In this document: piece by piece, positions 1 through 7,651 of the stretch
Numbering within the stretch: the stretch's first letter is position 1
How the letters are laid out: every line of letters starts with the position of its first letter
DNA from: Kitasatospora sp. SUK 42
GTDB lineage: Bacteria; Actinomycetota; Actinomycetes; Streptomycetales; Streptomycetaceae
DNA length: 64,000 nt
Direction: 5' to 3'
NCBI RefSeq assembly: GCF_015776785.2
Contig: NZ_LFMD02000007.1
Span: forward strand, 1 to 64,000
Notes under the pieces: model-generated
Databases searched by the model: none
What the model saw: the letters and a program-made list of their open reading frames with translations, nothing else
Told to the model about the DNA's origin: nothing
Translations under genes and position numbers: made by a program

Positions 1-1361
1 GTCAGCACCCCGGCCGCCCGGCCGCCCACCAGCACCACCACGGCCGGGTGCCCGCCGCCGCCCGCCAGCAGCGCCCGCGCCTCGGCCGCCGACTGCCCGA
101 CCCCCACCGTCGGCAGGGCCGCCCCGAGCAGCGGGGCCACCGGGCCGTCCGGCTTGGCCGCGCCGTCCGCGAGCGCCGCCGCCAGCACCTCCCGGGACAC
201 CGAGCCGACCACCTCCGTCGCGCTCACCCCGAACGGGCGGGCGGCCCGCGCCAGTACGGCCGGGGCGACGCCGCCGGGCACCGCCCGCAGTGCCTCCAGC
301 GCCTCACCCACGGTCGCGTCGGCCTCGACCACCACCAGCGGGTCGGCCTCGTCGAGCAGCGGGCGGAGGGTGTCGCCCTCCTCCAGGAAGCCCCACTCCC
401 GCATCCACACGTCGCTGTGCACCTTGGACAGGTAGGAGCGCCCCGAGTCCGGCAGCACCACCACGACGAGGTCCTCCGGCCCCAGGCGGCGCGCCAGCCG
501 CAGCGCCGCCGCGACCGCCGTACCGGAGGAGGGGCCGGCCAGGATGCCCTCCTCGCGGGCCAGGCGACGGGCCGTCAGCAGCGACTCGCGGTCCGGGATC
601 CGCTCGTAGGAGTCCACCACCTCCCCCCGCAGCGCCTGCGGCCAGCGGTCCTCGACGGTGTCGGGGTGGAGGTAGTGCCCGATGCTCTCGACGAACCACG
701 GGCTGCCGTCCCCGCCCCCGTAGGAGGAGGACTCCGGGTCCGCGCCGACCACGGTGACGGCGCCGCCGGACACCTGCTTCAGGTACTCGCCGGTGCCGGT
801 GACGGTGCCACCGGTGCCGACGCCCGCGACGAAGTGGGTCACCCGGCCGCCGGTCTGCTCCCAGATCTCGGGGCCGGTGGTCCGGATGTGGGCGTCGGGA
901 TTGGCCAGGTTGTCGTACTGGTTGGCCAGCCAGGCGCCGGGGATCTCCTCGGTGAGGCGCTGGACCAGGTTGAACAGGTGCCGCGGATCCTCCTGCGGCA
1001 CGGCGGTCGGCCCGAGCACCACCTCGGCCCCGTACGCCCGCAGGATGTCCGACTTCTCGGGCGCCGACTTGTCGGCCACCCCGACGATCACCCGGTACCC
1101 GCGCTGCCGCCCGACGATGGCCAGCCCGATGCCGGTGTTGCCGGAGGTCGCCTCGACGATCGTCCCGCCCGGCTTCAGCAGGCCCTCCCGCTCGGCGGCC
1201 AGCACCATGGACAGCGCGGCGCGGTCCTTGACGCTGCCGCCGATGTTGAGGAACTCGGCCTTGGCGTAGATCGGCGCGGCGAGACCGGCGCCGAGCCGGG
1301 CGAGGCGGAACAGGGGCGTCCCGCCGATCGCGTCGAGTACGGATTCATACACTGCGGCCAT
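1..1361 (-). CDS. cbs: Cystathionine beta-synthase (C-terminal end outside window)
   Basis: PLP-dependent enzyme that condenses serine and homocysteine to cystathionine (transsulfuration, cytoplasm). The N-terminal fold-type II domain is complete. It shows the GGSVKDR motif with the PLP lysine, the TSGNTG phosphate/substrate loop, and the glycine-rich GVGTGGT loop that binds the PLP phosphate. From about residue 330 the sequence enters a paired CBS-domain region, which is cut by the left window edge, so the stop is not seen. Two adjacent ATG codons begin the frame (1364 and 1361). I chose 1361 because the AAAGGGG ribosome site is then 6 bases away rather than 3. A cysteine synthase is the main alternative, but the C-terminal CBS-domain extension argues for cystathionine beta-synthase. 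Confidence 0.9.
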   Translation of the reverse strand, partial: MAAVYESVLDAIGGTPLFRLARLGAGLAAPIYAKAEFLNIGGSVKDRAALSMVLAAEREGLLKPGGTIVEATSGNTGIGLAIVGRQRGYRVIVGVADKSAPEKSDILRAYGAEVVLGPTAVPQEDPRHLFNLVQRLTEEIPGAWLANQYDNLANPDAHIRTTGPEIWEQTGGRVTHFVAGVGTGGTVTGTGEYLKQVSGGAVTVVGADPESSSYGGGDGSPWFVESIGHYLHPDTVEDRWPQALRGEVVDSYERIPDRESLLTARRLAREEGILAGPSSGTAVAAALRLARRLGPEDLVVVVLPDSGRSYLSKVHSDVWMREWGFLEEGDTLRPLLDEADPLVVVEADATVGEALEALRAVPGGVAPAVLARAARPFGVSATEVVGSVSREVLAAALADGAAKPDGPVAPLLGAALPTVGVGQSAAEARALLAGGGGHPAVVVLVGGRAAGVL

Positions 1362-1521
1362 CATGGGCCCCTTTCACTGGCTGTCCGCCCGAGCCTGCCC
1401 AGGCCGGCGGCCCGCTAGACGGCGACGGCACCTCCCGTCATCCGCGCGCAACGTTGCCCTACGGGTCCGGGCGCGCGCGGGCCGACGGGCCCGCGCCCGC
1501 CTCGGCATCGCGGCGCAAAGA

Positions 1522-1549
1522 GGGGCGCGGATTGATCATTGCGCGCCCC
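1522..1549. terminator. GC-rich hairpin upstream of cbs
   Basis: GGGGCGCG (1522-1529) pairs with CGCGCCCC (1542-1549) around a 12-base loop containing TGATCA. It lies in the 273-base gap between the hypothetical gene ending at 1635 and the cbs start. It probably terminates the upstream minus-strand operon, but no U-tract follows. The rest of the gap shows no coding potential. Confidence 0.4.
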
Positions 1550-1634
1550 GCAGACTCGACGCACTCCAAGTCGCGCAACGGTGCGGCGTGTGCCCGCCCC
1601 GCCGATCGGGGCGCACACGGAGAGTTACTGATCG

Positions 1635-2366
1635 TCAGATCAACGGCCCGAAGAGCCCGCGCTCCCAGTGCCCGAGCCAGGAGGCCGTGGCGGACGGCAG
1701 TTCCGCGTCCTCCGTGGACTCGTCGTACGGCAGCACGGCGGTCGGCGCGAACCAGCCCTCACCCGGCTCGATGCGGACCCGCAGGACGCTCAACCGCTTC
1801 CGCTCACCGACGTAGAACCGGACGTCGTCGGTGTGCGGGTGGTGGGTCTCGTAACGGTCGCGCACCGTCCGACAGATGGACTTGATGTCGCGGGCCGCGA
1901 GCAGGAGGAAACGGTCACCGGGGCCGAGGTTGACGCAGAGTCTGCGGCGCGCGGTGTCGCGGTCGGCGTACGACAGGTTCTGATGGTTGTCGATGTGCAG
2001 GCCGGGGCGCAGGCCGCTCTCCGGCAGTCGGTGGGTGACGGGTTCGCCGGGCGGGTCGTCCATCGCGGCGAGCGGGACGGGGTGGGGATCGCCCAACTCG
2101 TTGACCAGGACGGCGAGCGAGTGCCGGTCGGTGACGGTGGAGGGGAGCCGGAAGAACTCCACCAGGCCGCTGTCCTTGGTGAAGACGCACGGCGCGTACC
2201 GGGCGGGCAGGTCCTCGGACAGCGGGGCCCAGTCGCCGAGCGGGACCACGGCGCCCGACTCGTAGCCGGGTTCGCCGTGGAGGAGACGGACACCGCCGAT
2301 CTCGCAGCGGTCCAGGAGGGCGGCCGGGTCACGGAAGGCGATCGCGGCGGGGTGCAGGTCAGTCAT
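1635..2366 (-). CDS. Hypothetical protein with an HxD motif
   Basis: A 243-residue soluble protein that I do not recognise. Near residue 125 it carries GLHIDNHQN; the HID triplet resembles the HxD metal motif of cupin-fold Fe/2-oxoglutarate enzymes. I see no clear distal histidine, so a dioxygenase role is only a possibility. The start at 2366 (ATG) has GAGGT about 8 bases upstream; a longer TTG start at 2387 has no ribosome site. It is the third gene of a compact operon behind an anti-sigma-like ATPase and a small membrane protein, 17 bases after the latter's stop. This suggests a shared signalling role, although that is inference only. Confidence 0.75.
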   Translation of the reverse strand: MTDLHPAAIAFRDPAALLDRCEIGGVRLLHGEPGYESGAVVPLGDWAPLSEDLPARYAPCVFTKDSGLVEFFRLPSTVTDRHSLAVLVNELGDPHPVPLAAMDDPPGEPVTHRLPESGLRPGLHIDNHQNLSYADRDTARRRLCVNLGPGDRFLLLAARDIKSICRTVRDRYETHHPHTDDVRFYVGERKRLSVLRVRIEPGEGWFAPTAVLPYDESTEDAELPSATASWLGHWERGLFGPLI

Positions 2367-2383
2367 GGGGGGCGACCTCGGGA

Positions 2384-2578
2384 TCAATCATCGTCGTCGG
2401 TGGAGCCGTTGTGGCGGGTGAGGCCGGTCATCAGGGCGGCGGCCAGGGTGGCCCACCAGACGACATCGGCGGTGGCCGGCTCGCGCGGAGGGACGAGCTC
2501 CGAGGCGAAGCAGGCGAGGGCGAGGCTGGCGAACGCGGTCGCGGCCGCGGCCGCGGGGGCGAGCTTGATGGGGATCAG
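2384..2578 (-). CDS. Small hydrophobic protein, probable CTG start
   Basis: A 64-codon frame with strong third-position G/C sits exactly between the ATPase gene and the hypothetical gene. It encodes two hydrophobic stretches, about residues 6-25 (alanine/leucine rich) and 36-50, then an acidic tail ending in four aspartates, so a small membrane protein is likely. No ATG, GTG or TTG is available after the in-frame upstream stop. The best start is CTG at 2578, whose last two bases begin the ATPase stop codon (CTGA), an arrangement typical of translational coupling. Function unknown. The coding signal is convincing; the start codon is the uncertain part. Confidence 0.5.
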   Translation of the reverse strand: MIPIKLAPAAAAATAFASLALACFASELVPPREPATADVVWWATLAAALMTGLTRHNGSTDDDD

Positions 2579-3018
2579 CTCCCGGGCGGGGACGGGTCGT
2601 TGGCGGGGTGGAGCAGGATGCGCGCCCAGACCCGCTTGCCCGTGTCACGGCGGACGATGACGCCGAAGTCGCAGGCGAGCTGCCGGACGAGCTCGATTCC
2701 CCGGCCGCCTTCGGTCAGGCGGCGCGGTTTCGCCTGGTGGAGCCGGAGGTCGCCGCGCGGATCCCAGACTTCGAGGCGACAGTCGCCGCCGAACTCCTGG
2801 AGGAGGAGGCGGACTTCGTCCCGCCCCTGGCAGGCGTGGACCACGGCGTTGGTCACGAGCTCGGAGGCGATGAGGACGAGGTCGTCGACGGGATCACCGG
2901 TCCAGCCCCAGGAGGCGAGCTGGTCGCGGATCAGTCGGCGGGCGGTACGGACCGAGGTCGAGTGCTCGGTGAGGGTGGTCTCCCAGGTTCGGAGGACCGG
3001 GTTACGCAAGGTGGACAT
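2575..3018 (-). CDS. ATP-binding protein, HATPase_c anti-sigma/RsbW-like
   Basis: A 147-residue stand-alone GHKL ATPase domain of the serine-kinase anti-sigma type. The N-box reads ELVTNAVVHA near residue 53, and the G2 box reads EGGRGIELV near residue 103. The G1 box is DPRGD where DxGxG would be usual, a variation common in the streptomycete paralogues. There is no membrane segment or sensor domain, so it probably acts on a partner protein in the cytoplasm. It starts at ATG 3018 and is divergent from the XRE/DUF397 pair, a conserved Streptomyces arrangement. The small hydrophobic gene begins within its stop codon. Confidence 0.85.
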   Translation of the reverse strand: MSTLRNPVLRTWETTLTEHSTSVRTARRLIRDQLASWGWTGDPVDDLVLIASELVTNAVVHACQGRDEVRLLLQEFGGDCRLEVWDPRGDLRLHQAKPRRLTEGGRGIELVRQLACDFGVIVRRDTGKRVWARILLHPANDPSPPGS

Positions 3019-3191
3019 GAGTCACCCCACACCTTCAGTGGCGTGTTCAAGCGGTCACGTTGAGTGTGGAGCAATGAAAATCGAAATTGCAACCCGAACT
3101 CCTACAAGCAAAAAATAAATTAGTTGATCTTGTGGTTGAGTTGAGCCCCCGCAGCACAGCCAGCGAGACTGGGGCGGACCAAGGGAGGGAC
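3019..3191. promoter_or_regulatory. AT-rich divergent promoter region
   Basis: This 173-base region between the divergent ATPase and XRE genes has an A/T-rich core at about 3070-3125, unlike the rest of the window. TTGCAA occurs at 3087-3092, and A/T-rich hexamers follow. It should carry both promoters. I cannot assign exact -35/-10 pairs with confidence. Confidence 0.45.
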
Positions 3192-4055
3192 GTGTTGAGC
3201 GAGGACCCGTCAGCGATCAGGCAGATCCGCCTCGGAGACGAGCTTCGAACGTGGCGGACTGAGAACAACAAGACGCTCGCCGAGGTGACCGCCGGCCTGA
3301 GAGGCTGGAACCCGGCCCGGCTCAGCAAGATCGAACGAGCGCTGTTGCCAGTGACCGCCGCCGACTTGGCCGTATACCTGGATCATTGCGGGATCACGGG
3401 CCTTGAGAGGAACGAGATCGAGGCCCTCGCCACTGACCTCCCCTCCAGGCACTGGTGGCAGGACCACGAGTTCGCCGACACGATCACCTCGGCGTTCGCC
3501 GAGTTCCTCAGCCTCGAAGCCGACGCGACCCAGATGTTCGACTACTACCTGTCAGCCTTCCCTGGCCTGTTGCAGACCGAGGACTACGCCCGAGAGGTCA
3601 TCGCCGCTGGCCTTGACGGCCTCAGCGAGGACCAGAACGAGGCTGCTGCCGAGATCCGCATACTGCGCCAACGTCGCCTCACCGAAGCTCCCCTGCTCCA
3701 ACTCGACGCATACTTCGGAGAGGTGGCTCTCCTGGTCGGCGGTGACAAAGAAGTCCTTGTCGGCCAGATTCAGCACGTCATAAAGGTTGCGCAGTACCCC
3801 AACGTCACACTCCGGATGGTCCCGCTCAGTGCTGGCCGGCCCGGGATTCTGGCATCTGGGCTGACGCTTCTCCGCTTCCCAGGGAAGCCAGGAGAGGGCT
3901 TCGCCTTCGTCGAAGCTGTCGGAGGTATGCTCCCGCGTAAATCGGGACGCGAGGTCCGCCGGGCTGAGCGAGCCTTTGCCCGCCTGAAGCGCTGTGCGCT
4001 GTCACCGGACGCCACCGTTGCCGCCCTTGAACGCAAGTTGGAAGAGATCACGTGA
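3192..4055 (+). CDS. XRE-family regulator with DUF5753 (Scr1-like)
   Basis: A 287-residue regulator. Residues 10-65 form a helix-turn-helix of the XRE family, and the rest is the DUF5753 effector domain, recognisable by the DYYLSAFPGLLQTEDYAR segment and the late CxLSPD region. I chose the GTG at 3192, preceded by GGGAGGGAC, over a TTG 105 bases upstream that lacks a ribosome site. Its stop overlaps the DUF397 start by GTGA. Characterised relatives (the WhiJ-type and Scr1/Scr2 systems) affect development and antibiotic production together with DUF397 partners; that role here is by analogy. Confidence 0.9.
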   Translation: MLSEDPSAIRQIRLGDELRTWRTENNKTLAEVTAGLRGWNPARLSKIERALLPVTAADLAVYLDHCGITGLERNEIEALATDLPSRHWWQDHEFADTITSAFAEFLSLEADATQMFDYYLSAFPGLLQTEDYAREVIAAGLDGLSEDQNEAAAEIRILRQRRLTEAPLLQLDAYFGEVALLVGGDKEVLVGQIQHVIKVAQYPNVTLRMVPLSAGRPGILASGLTLLRFPGKPGEGFAFVEAVGGMLPRKSGREVRRAERAFARLKRCALSPDATVAALERKLEEIT

Positions 4056-4285
4056 GCGAGAAGCACGACCCCTACGACCACGCCCCCGCCTCCGCCGACT
4101 GGGTCAAGTCCCCTTTCTCCGGCGACTCCAACGGCAACTGCGTGATCATCGCGCGCTTCTCCAACGGCGACGTCTGGGTCGGCGACGACAAGAACCCCAA
4201 CCGCCCCCACCTCGCCTTCAACCAAGCAGAGTGGACCGCCTTCATCCAGGCCATCGAAGCCCGCGACCCCCGCTTCACCGCCTGA
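4052..4285 (+). CDS. DUF397 domain-containing protein
   Basis: A 77-residue single-domain DUF397 protein with the family hallmarks W-x-KSPFS near residue 16, NCV at 27-29, VGDDKNP near 46 and a final EWTAFI segment. It starts at GTG 4052, overlapping the XRE stop by four bases, so the two are translated together. DUF397 proteins are proposed small partners or inhibitors of the adjacent XRE regulator. A perfect hairpin terminator follows 15 bases after the stop. Confidence 0.92.
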   Translation: MSEKHDPYDHAPASADWVKSPFSGDSNGNCVIIARFSNGDVWVGDDKNPNRPHLAFNQAEWTAFIQAIEARDPRFTA

Positions 4286-4300
4286 CCACCCAGCGCCCCC

Positions 4301-4332
4301 AGGAGAGCCCGGCCGCACGGCCGGGCTCTCCT
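4301..4332. terminator. Bidirectional hairpin terminator
   Basis: A 15-base perfect inverted repeat, AGGAGAGCCCGGCCG (4301-4315) with its complement at 4318-4332, separated by CA. It lies between the DUF397 gene (plus) and the candidate minus-strand gene ending at 4334, so it can serve both directions. No U-tract is present, as usual in this group. Confidence 0.8.
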
Positions 4333-4333
4333 G

Positions 4334-4711
4334 TCAAAAGTGCCCATGCGGCCGACCCGCGGGTGCCCTGGCCATACGAGCGGTCAATCCAGGAGCATTG
4401 CCCGCCTGTTCCGCGCGACCGGGGTTCCAGGCAGCGGACATCCAGCTTGGAACGGCTGGCCGAGCAGCGGTCCCGGGGCCGCTCCGCGTCGTCCGCTCCG
4501 CCACGGCGGTGGAGCCCGTCTGCTCGAACACCCACGGCTCCTCCCTGCGGTGACCCACCGTCCGCTGCGAGCGGCGAAAGTGCTCGTAGCGGACGGTGCG
4601 AGGCAGTTTCAGCACGTGCTGCTCGGTGTCGGGGAACCGGAGCCGTTCGTGCTCCGGCAGGCCCGCGGCAAGGAGACCGGCGGCAACCGCGCCGATTGCC
4701 GGTGGGGTCAA
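4334..4711 (-). CDS. Hypothetical protein, TTG start coupled to upstream gene
   Basis: A 125-codon frame starting at TTG 4711, whose bases overlap the stop of the membrane protein gene (TTGA). It ends two bases short of the terminator at 4301-4332. The first 70 codons look coding: good third-position G/C and a plausible mix such as RFPDTEQHVLKLP and VRYEHFRRS. The last 50 codons are weaker and could be a degenerated tail. No family recognised. It may be a real coupled gene or a decayed one. Confidence 0.35.
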   Translation of the reverse strand: MTPPAIGAVAAGLLAAGLPEHERLRFPDTEQHVLKLPRTVRYEHFRRSQRTVGHRREEPWVFEQTGSTAVAERTTRSGPGTAARPAVPSWMSAAWNPGRAEQAGNAPGLTARMARAPAGRPHGHF

Positions 4712-5436
4712 GCAGGCAGACGGCCAGCCACGAAACCCTGCGGTTCCCCCGGAACCTTCCCTGTGTTCAGGCGCCGCACCGCCTCCGCCGCGATCAGCGC
4801 GGTCAGGACGGCCGCGATCGGCACCGTCCACCACGGCAGGCCGACCCAGTACGCGAGCGCCGCGGGCGCGAAGCAGGAGAACAGTGTCCGGAAGAAGAGC
4901 GACCGGGCGAGGGCGACCGTGATGGGGCGGCCGGTGAACAGGAGCGTGCCCAGGGCGGCGGCGAGCACCGCCAGCATGGCGAGGAAGGTGCCCAACCCGG
5001 CCATGATCTGGGCCTCGTCGCGGGGTTCGGCGGCGGTGGACTGCGCGACGCCGGCCCGCTCCATGCGCGTCACGTGGCCGCGCCACAGTGTGCCGTTCAC
5101 CTGGTCGCCGGGCTTCAGGTCCTCCAGCAGCGGCCCGTTGTTGATGAACTGCACCGTGCCGCTCCAGAACGGCGCGCCGTCCACGGTCGCGACGTGGTCC
5201 TTGGGCCGGACGACCGTGCTGTTGACGGTGAACGGCACGGTCCGCACGCACTCCTCGACCGCCGCGCCCGGGCTCCCGGCCGGGCAGGTCGCGGCGACCG
5301 CGTACTCGTGGGACCGTGCGGCGTCGTCCGGCATCCGGGTGTCGAACACGTACCAGGCGGCCGCTGCCGGGACGAGTGCCGACGCGGCGAGCAGCGCGCC
5401 GCCGGTGCGGGTCCATGGTGAGGGACGGTGGGTCAT
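4708..5436 (-). CDS. Hypothetical membrane protein
   Basis: A 242-residue protein with an N-terminal hydrophobic anchor at about residues 13-30, then an extracytoplasmic domain of roughly 115 residues holding two cysteines. Three or more membrane segments follow at about residues 148-222, ending in a short basic tail. The anchor-outside-domain-multipass layout is seen in several unassigned streptomycete proteins; I do not recognise the family. The start at ATG 5436 has GGGGGAGA about 9 bases upstream; the open frame continues upstream without coding character. A possible coupled gene overlaps its stop. Confidence 0.7.
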   Translation of the reverse strand: MTHRPSPWTRTGGALLAASALVPAAAAWYVFDTRMPDDAARSHEYAVAATCPAGSPGAAVEECVRTVPFTVNSTVVRPKDHVATVDGAPFWSGTVQFINNGPLLEDLKPGDQVNGTLWRGHVTRMERAGVAQSTAAEPRDEAQIMAGLGTFLAMLAVLAAALGTLLFTGRPITVALARSLFFRTLFSCFAPAALAYWVGLPWWTVPIAAVLTALIAAEAVRRLNTGKVPGEPQGFVAGRLPA

Positions 5437-5958
5437 GATGGTTCTCCCCCCAGTCCGGCGCGTGGCCGGAACGCCTGGGTTGCCGTCGCCGGGGCGTGCC
5501 GCCCCGCCCCCTTCCGGGGTCGGACGGCACCGGGCGGCCGGAACGCCGGACGGTGTTTCAGTTCTCGGAATCTGTCCGAAGTCCACTGAAGCCCTGTGGA
5601 CGGTGTGCAACGCCTGAGGGGGCCGGGGCCGGCGTGAGGGGCGGCAGGTCCGCAGCCGGGGCCGGGCCGACGACGTGCCGGCGGACCTCGCGTCGAGCGC
5701 CACGCACATCACCCCCGGATCGGCTCGCGGACACAGCTGTCCCTTGTTCGCCGACCAGGCTTCCCGGCACTCCTTCGTGCACGCTACCGGACTCCGCCCC
5801 GGCTTCGCACACGGGTTCGCCGGTCACCACCTCGGGAGAGTCGGCGGCACACATCCCGCAGCGTCGCCCGGGGAACGACCTCCGCGCGGCTGATGACCTC
5901 ACCCGTCCACGCCGGATCGAACCTGATCGACCGGACAAGTCCTGACAGAGCGGTCCGC
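5437..5958. other. Stretch with no supported gene
   Basis: About 520 bases upstream of the membrane protein. Several frames stay open on both strands, but none combines a ribosome site, codon bias and a plausible protein. The minus-strand frame near 5558-5938 has some cysteine-containing segments and could be a decayed gene. The region should hold the membrane protein promoter; I cannot place it. Confidence 0.5.
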
Positions 5959-6057
5959 GTGCGGTTCGGACCCGGCCGCTACAAGCTCGTCCCTCCCGCC
6001 ACGAGCATTCGAGCCGAACGGCTGACCACTCGCCGAACCGTCCCCAGACTGCCGCAC

Positions 6058-6241
6058 GTGAATCTCGGACTACTTTCGTTGCTAGTGCTCATCGGGGGCT
6101 CTGCCTTGCTCGCCCTCACGATCCGGCGGGCGGCCAAGCGACGCAAGCACCTCATGGCCGTTGAGGAAGCGAGGTTGGAGCGCATCGTGAGCGCGACCGA
6201 GCAGCCCCGCACCGTGCACCACTACGAAGCCGGCGTCGTAG
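6058..6241 (+). CDS. 5' part of a membrane-anchored small protein (frame breaks near 6240)
   Basis: From GTG 6058 (or GTG 5959) the frame encodes one membrane helix (LLSLLVLIGGSALLALTI), a basic cluster RRAAKRRK and a soluble segment ending HHYEAGVV. It then runs on without a stop to 6537, but its sequence after about 6240 is only the shadow of the next frame. The natural continuation, IGDHN, is read one base over, in the neighbouring frame. So this looks like the first half of one protein split by a one-base shift: a mutation, a sequencing error, or programmed frameshifting. No clear ribosome site precedes 6058. Confidence 0.4.
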
Positions 6242-6526
6242 ATGATTGGCGACCACAACAAGGCCCACGATGTCACCACTCACTTTGGTACCGACCAATC
6301 TGCGTCGCTGTTGCAGTTGGTCGCCGCTCTCGGTGCGGTGGCACAGAACGCCGAACTGCAACCGCAAGTGCGGGAAGCAGCCGGCCGGGCAGCCGAAGAG
6401 CTCGACGGGGCCGAACCGAGCCAGATCCCGATCATCATCGAGCGGATCCGGGGCATCGCGAGCGTCGCGGCGGCCGGTTTCGAGATCGTTCGCCCGATAC
6501 TGGATGCGCTCGGCTCCATCAACTGA
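6242..6526 (+). CDS. Small GDHN-motif protein with helical domain
   Basis: A 94-codon frame beginning MIGDHNKAHDVTTHFG and followed by an alpha-helical domain of about 70 residues (LLQLVAALGAVAQ through FEIVRPILDALG). Actinobacteria carry many small proteins of this build: a short H/G/N-rich GDHN segment before a helical domain, often linked to conflict or signalling systems; this is family resemblance only. A TAG stop directly precedes the ATG and no ribosome site is visible. Translation therefore probably depends on the upstream reading frame, with which it forms a natural fusion. Alone it is a credible protein by composition. Confidence 0.55.
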   Translation: MIGDHNKAHDVTTHFGTDQSASLLQLVAALGAVAQNAELQPQVREAAGRAAEELDGAEPSQIPIIIERIRGIASVAAAGFEIVRPILDALGSIN

Positions 6527-6544
6527 CGGCCTGCTGAGCTTCGG

Positions 6545-6766
6545 ATGCGCAACCCTGGTGCTGCTCCGCAGAGTTGGCTCCCCTCCCCCGACGCCCAGCC
6601 CTACGACGGCACGGCGGGCGAACTTCAGACAGCCCCGGAAGTCCGCGTGGAGTCCATCTGCGAGCAGCACCAGGCCGCCGCCGTCCTCAAGGCCGTCCGT
6701 GCCGTCCACCCGTACGAGGAGGCAGTGATCAACTTCCTCCCGATCTTCGAGCCCGTCCCCGGCTGA
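6545..6766 (+). pseudogene. NIF3/YqfO-type PII-like domain fragment
   Basis: A 73-codon frame whose second half carries the signature of the insertion domain of NIF3/YqfO proteins: a PY-x-G-x-x-GEL strand, EVRVE, then AVRAVHPYEEAV. The HPYEE motif is characteristic. Full stand-alone versions have a GTFRP-type segment and about 40 more residues in front; here only a degenerate trace remains (SWLPSPDAQPYDG). It is best read as a 5'-truncated remnant, though a minimal functional domain cannot be excluded. It follows the GDHN-type gene by 18 bases and has no good ribosome site. Confidence 0.5.
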
Positions 6767-7036
6767 GTGCTCGTCAGCGACACGGGGGCAAGGAAAGCTC
6801 CGGTCCGGGCTGACCGCCACTACGGCCAGTCCACCCGCCTCGAACGACGAGTTCCCTGCGATCGCCCGAGCGAGCCGGTCCAAGGGCGTGCACGGCAACT
6901 TCGCGAGAGCCGGAAGCCGTCATTGATCGCCCTTTCGGTCCATTCCGCAGGCCGAGCGCAGGCCACGGCCAACTCGATCCGGCAGGATCGGTCGGGCCTG
7001 AGCCGGCAGCGGGCCGGCCGCTACGGAAGGAAGACG

Positions 7037-7330
7037 ATGCTCCGCAGGACCGCAGCACTCACCTCGATCGCGCTCAGCCTGTTGATCGCCCTGTCGGCCC
7101 CGGCGTCGGCCGACGCCCCAGGACGGATCGGTGACGAGCAGCACCGGACATCGCCGTCACAGGACGCGTGCCTGGCGGCTGGGAAGGCCAGTATCCAGTC
7201 GGTGGTGCACTTGCTCAACGTCGGAGTCCAGGCCACGGAGGAAGAGCTGAAGCAGTGCGCCGCCGACGAGAGTGAGACCGCGATTCGCGACATCCTCGCC
7301 GATATTCCGGTGGTCGGCCCGGCCGCGTAG
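7037..7330 (+). CDS. Small secreted protein
   Basis: A 97-residue protein with a classical Sec signal peptide: basic start MLRR, hydrophobic core of about 16 residues, and an APASA cleavage site near residue 27. The mature part is about 70 residues with two cysteines (DACLAA and LKQCAA), which could form a disulfide, and a hydrophobic end IPVVGPAA. Start ATG 7037 follows GGAAGGAAG. Function unknown; the size and cysteine pair would fit an extracellular small protein or peptide. A strong hairpin follows 61 bases downstream. Confidence 0.7.
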   Translation: MLRRTAALTSIALSLLIALSAPASADAPGRIGDEQHRTSPSQDACLAAGKASIQSVVHLLNVGVQATEEELKQCAADESETAIRDILADIPVVGPAA

Positions 7331-7390
7331 TGGTGCGAAGCCCGACATGCGCCCCGGCATAGCCGTCTGCTCAGCCCGATTCCGCCCATC

Positions 7391-7433
7391 AGCCGTTCGG
7401 GTTTCCGTCGCCGCGACGGGAACCCGAACGGCT
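7391..7433 (+). terminator. Rho-independent-like terminator
   Basis: A long hairpin: AGCCGTTCGGGTTTCCGTCG (7391-7410) pairs with 7414-7433 with one mismatch and a 3-base loop. TTT follows in the plus direction. It probably ends the transcript of the small secreted protein. The rest of 7331-7651 shows nothing else I can support; a short frame at 7552 is weak. Confidence 0.75.
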
Positions 7434-7651
7434 TTCCGAGAAGGCGTCGATCCACGAGCCACTGACCGGGCACTACAGATTCAGACGCAGCCTCTCGGCG
7501 GCCGGGAACCGACAGACAGTGCCAACGGGCTCGAAGGCGGGGGGTTCCTCATGATCAACGCCAGGGACAAGTTCGGCTCCGACGCCGACCCGGCTCTCGC
7601 CACCCTGCACCTGGCCTCCCGGCCGACACACGCAGCGACCGTGACCGGCCG

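Noticed and set aside
5558-5938. 127-codon minus-strand frame
   Set aside because: Some cysteine-containing segments look protein-like, but there is no ribosome site, poor codon bias and no recognisable family.
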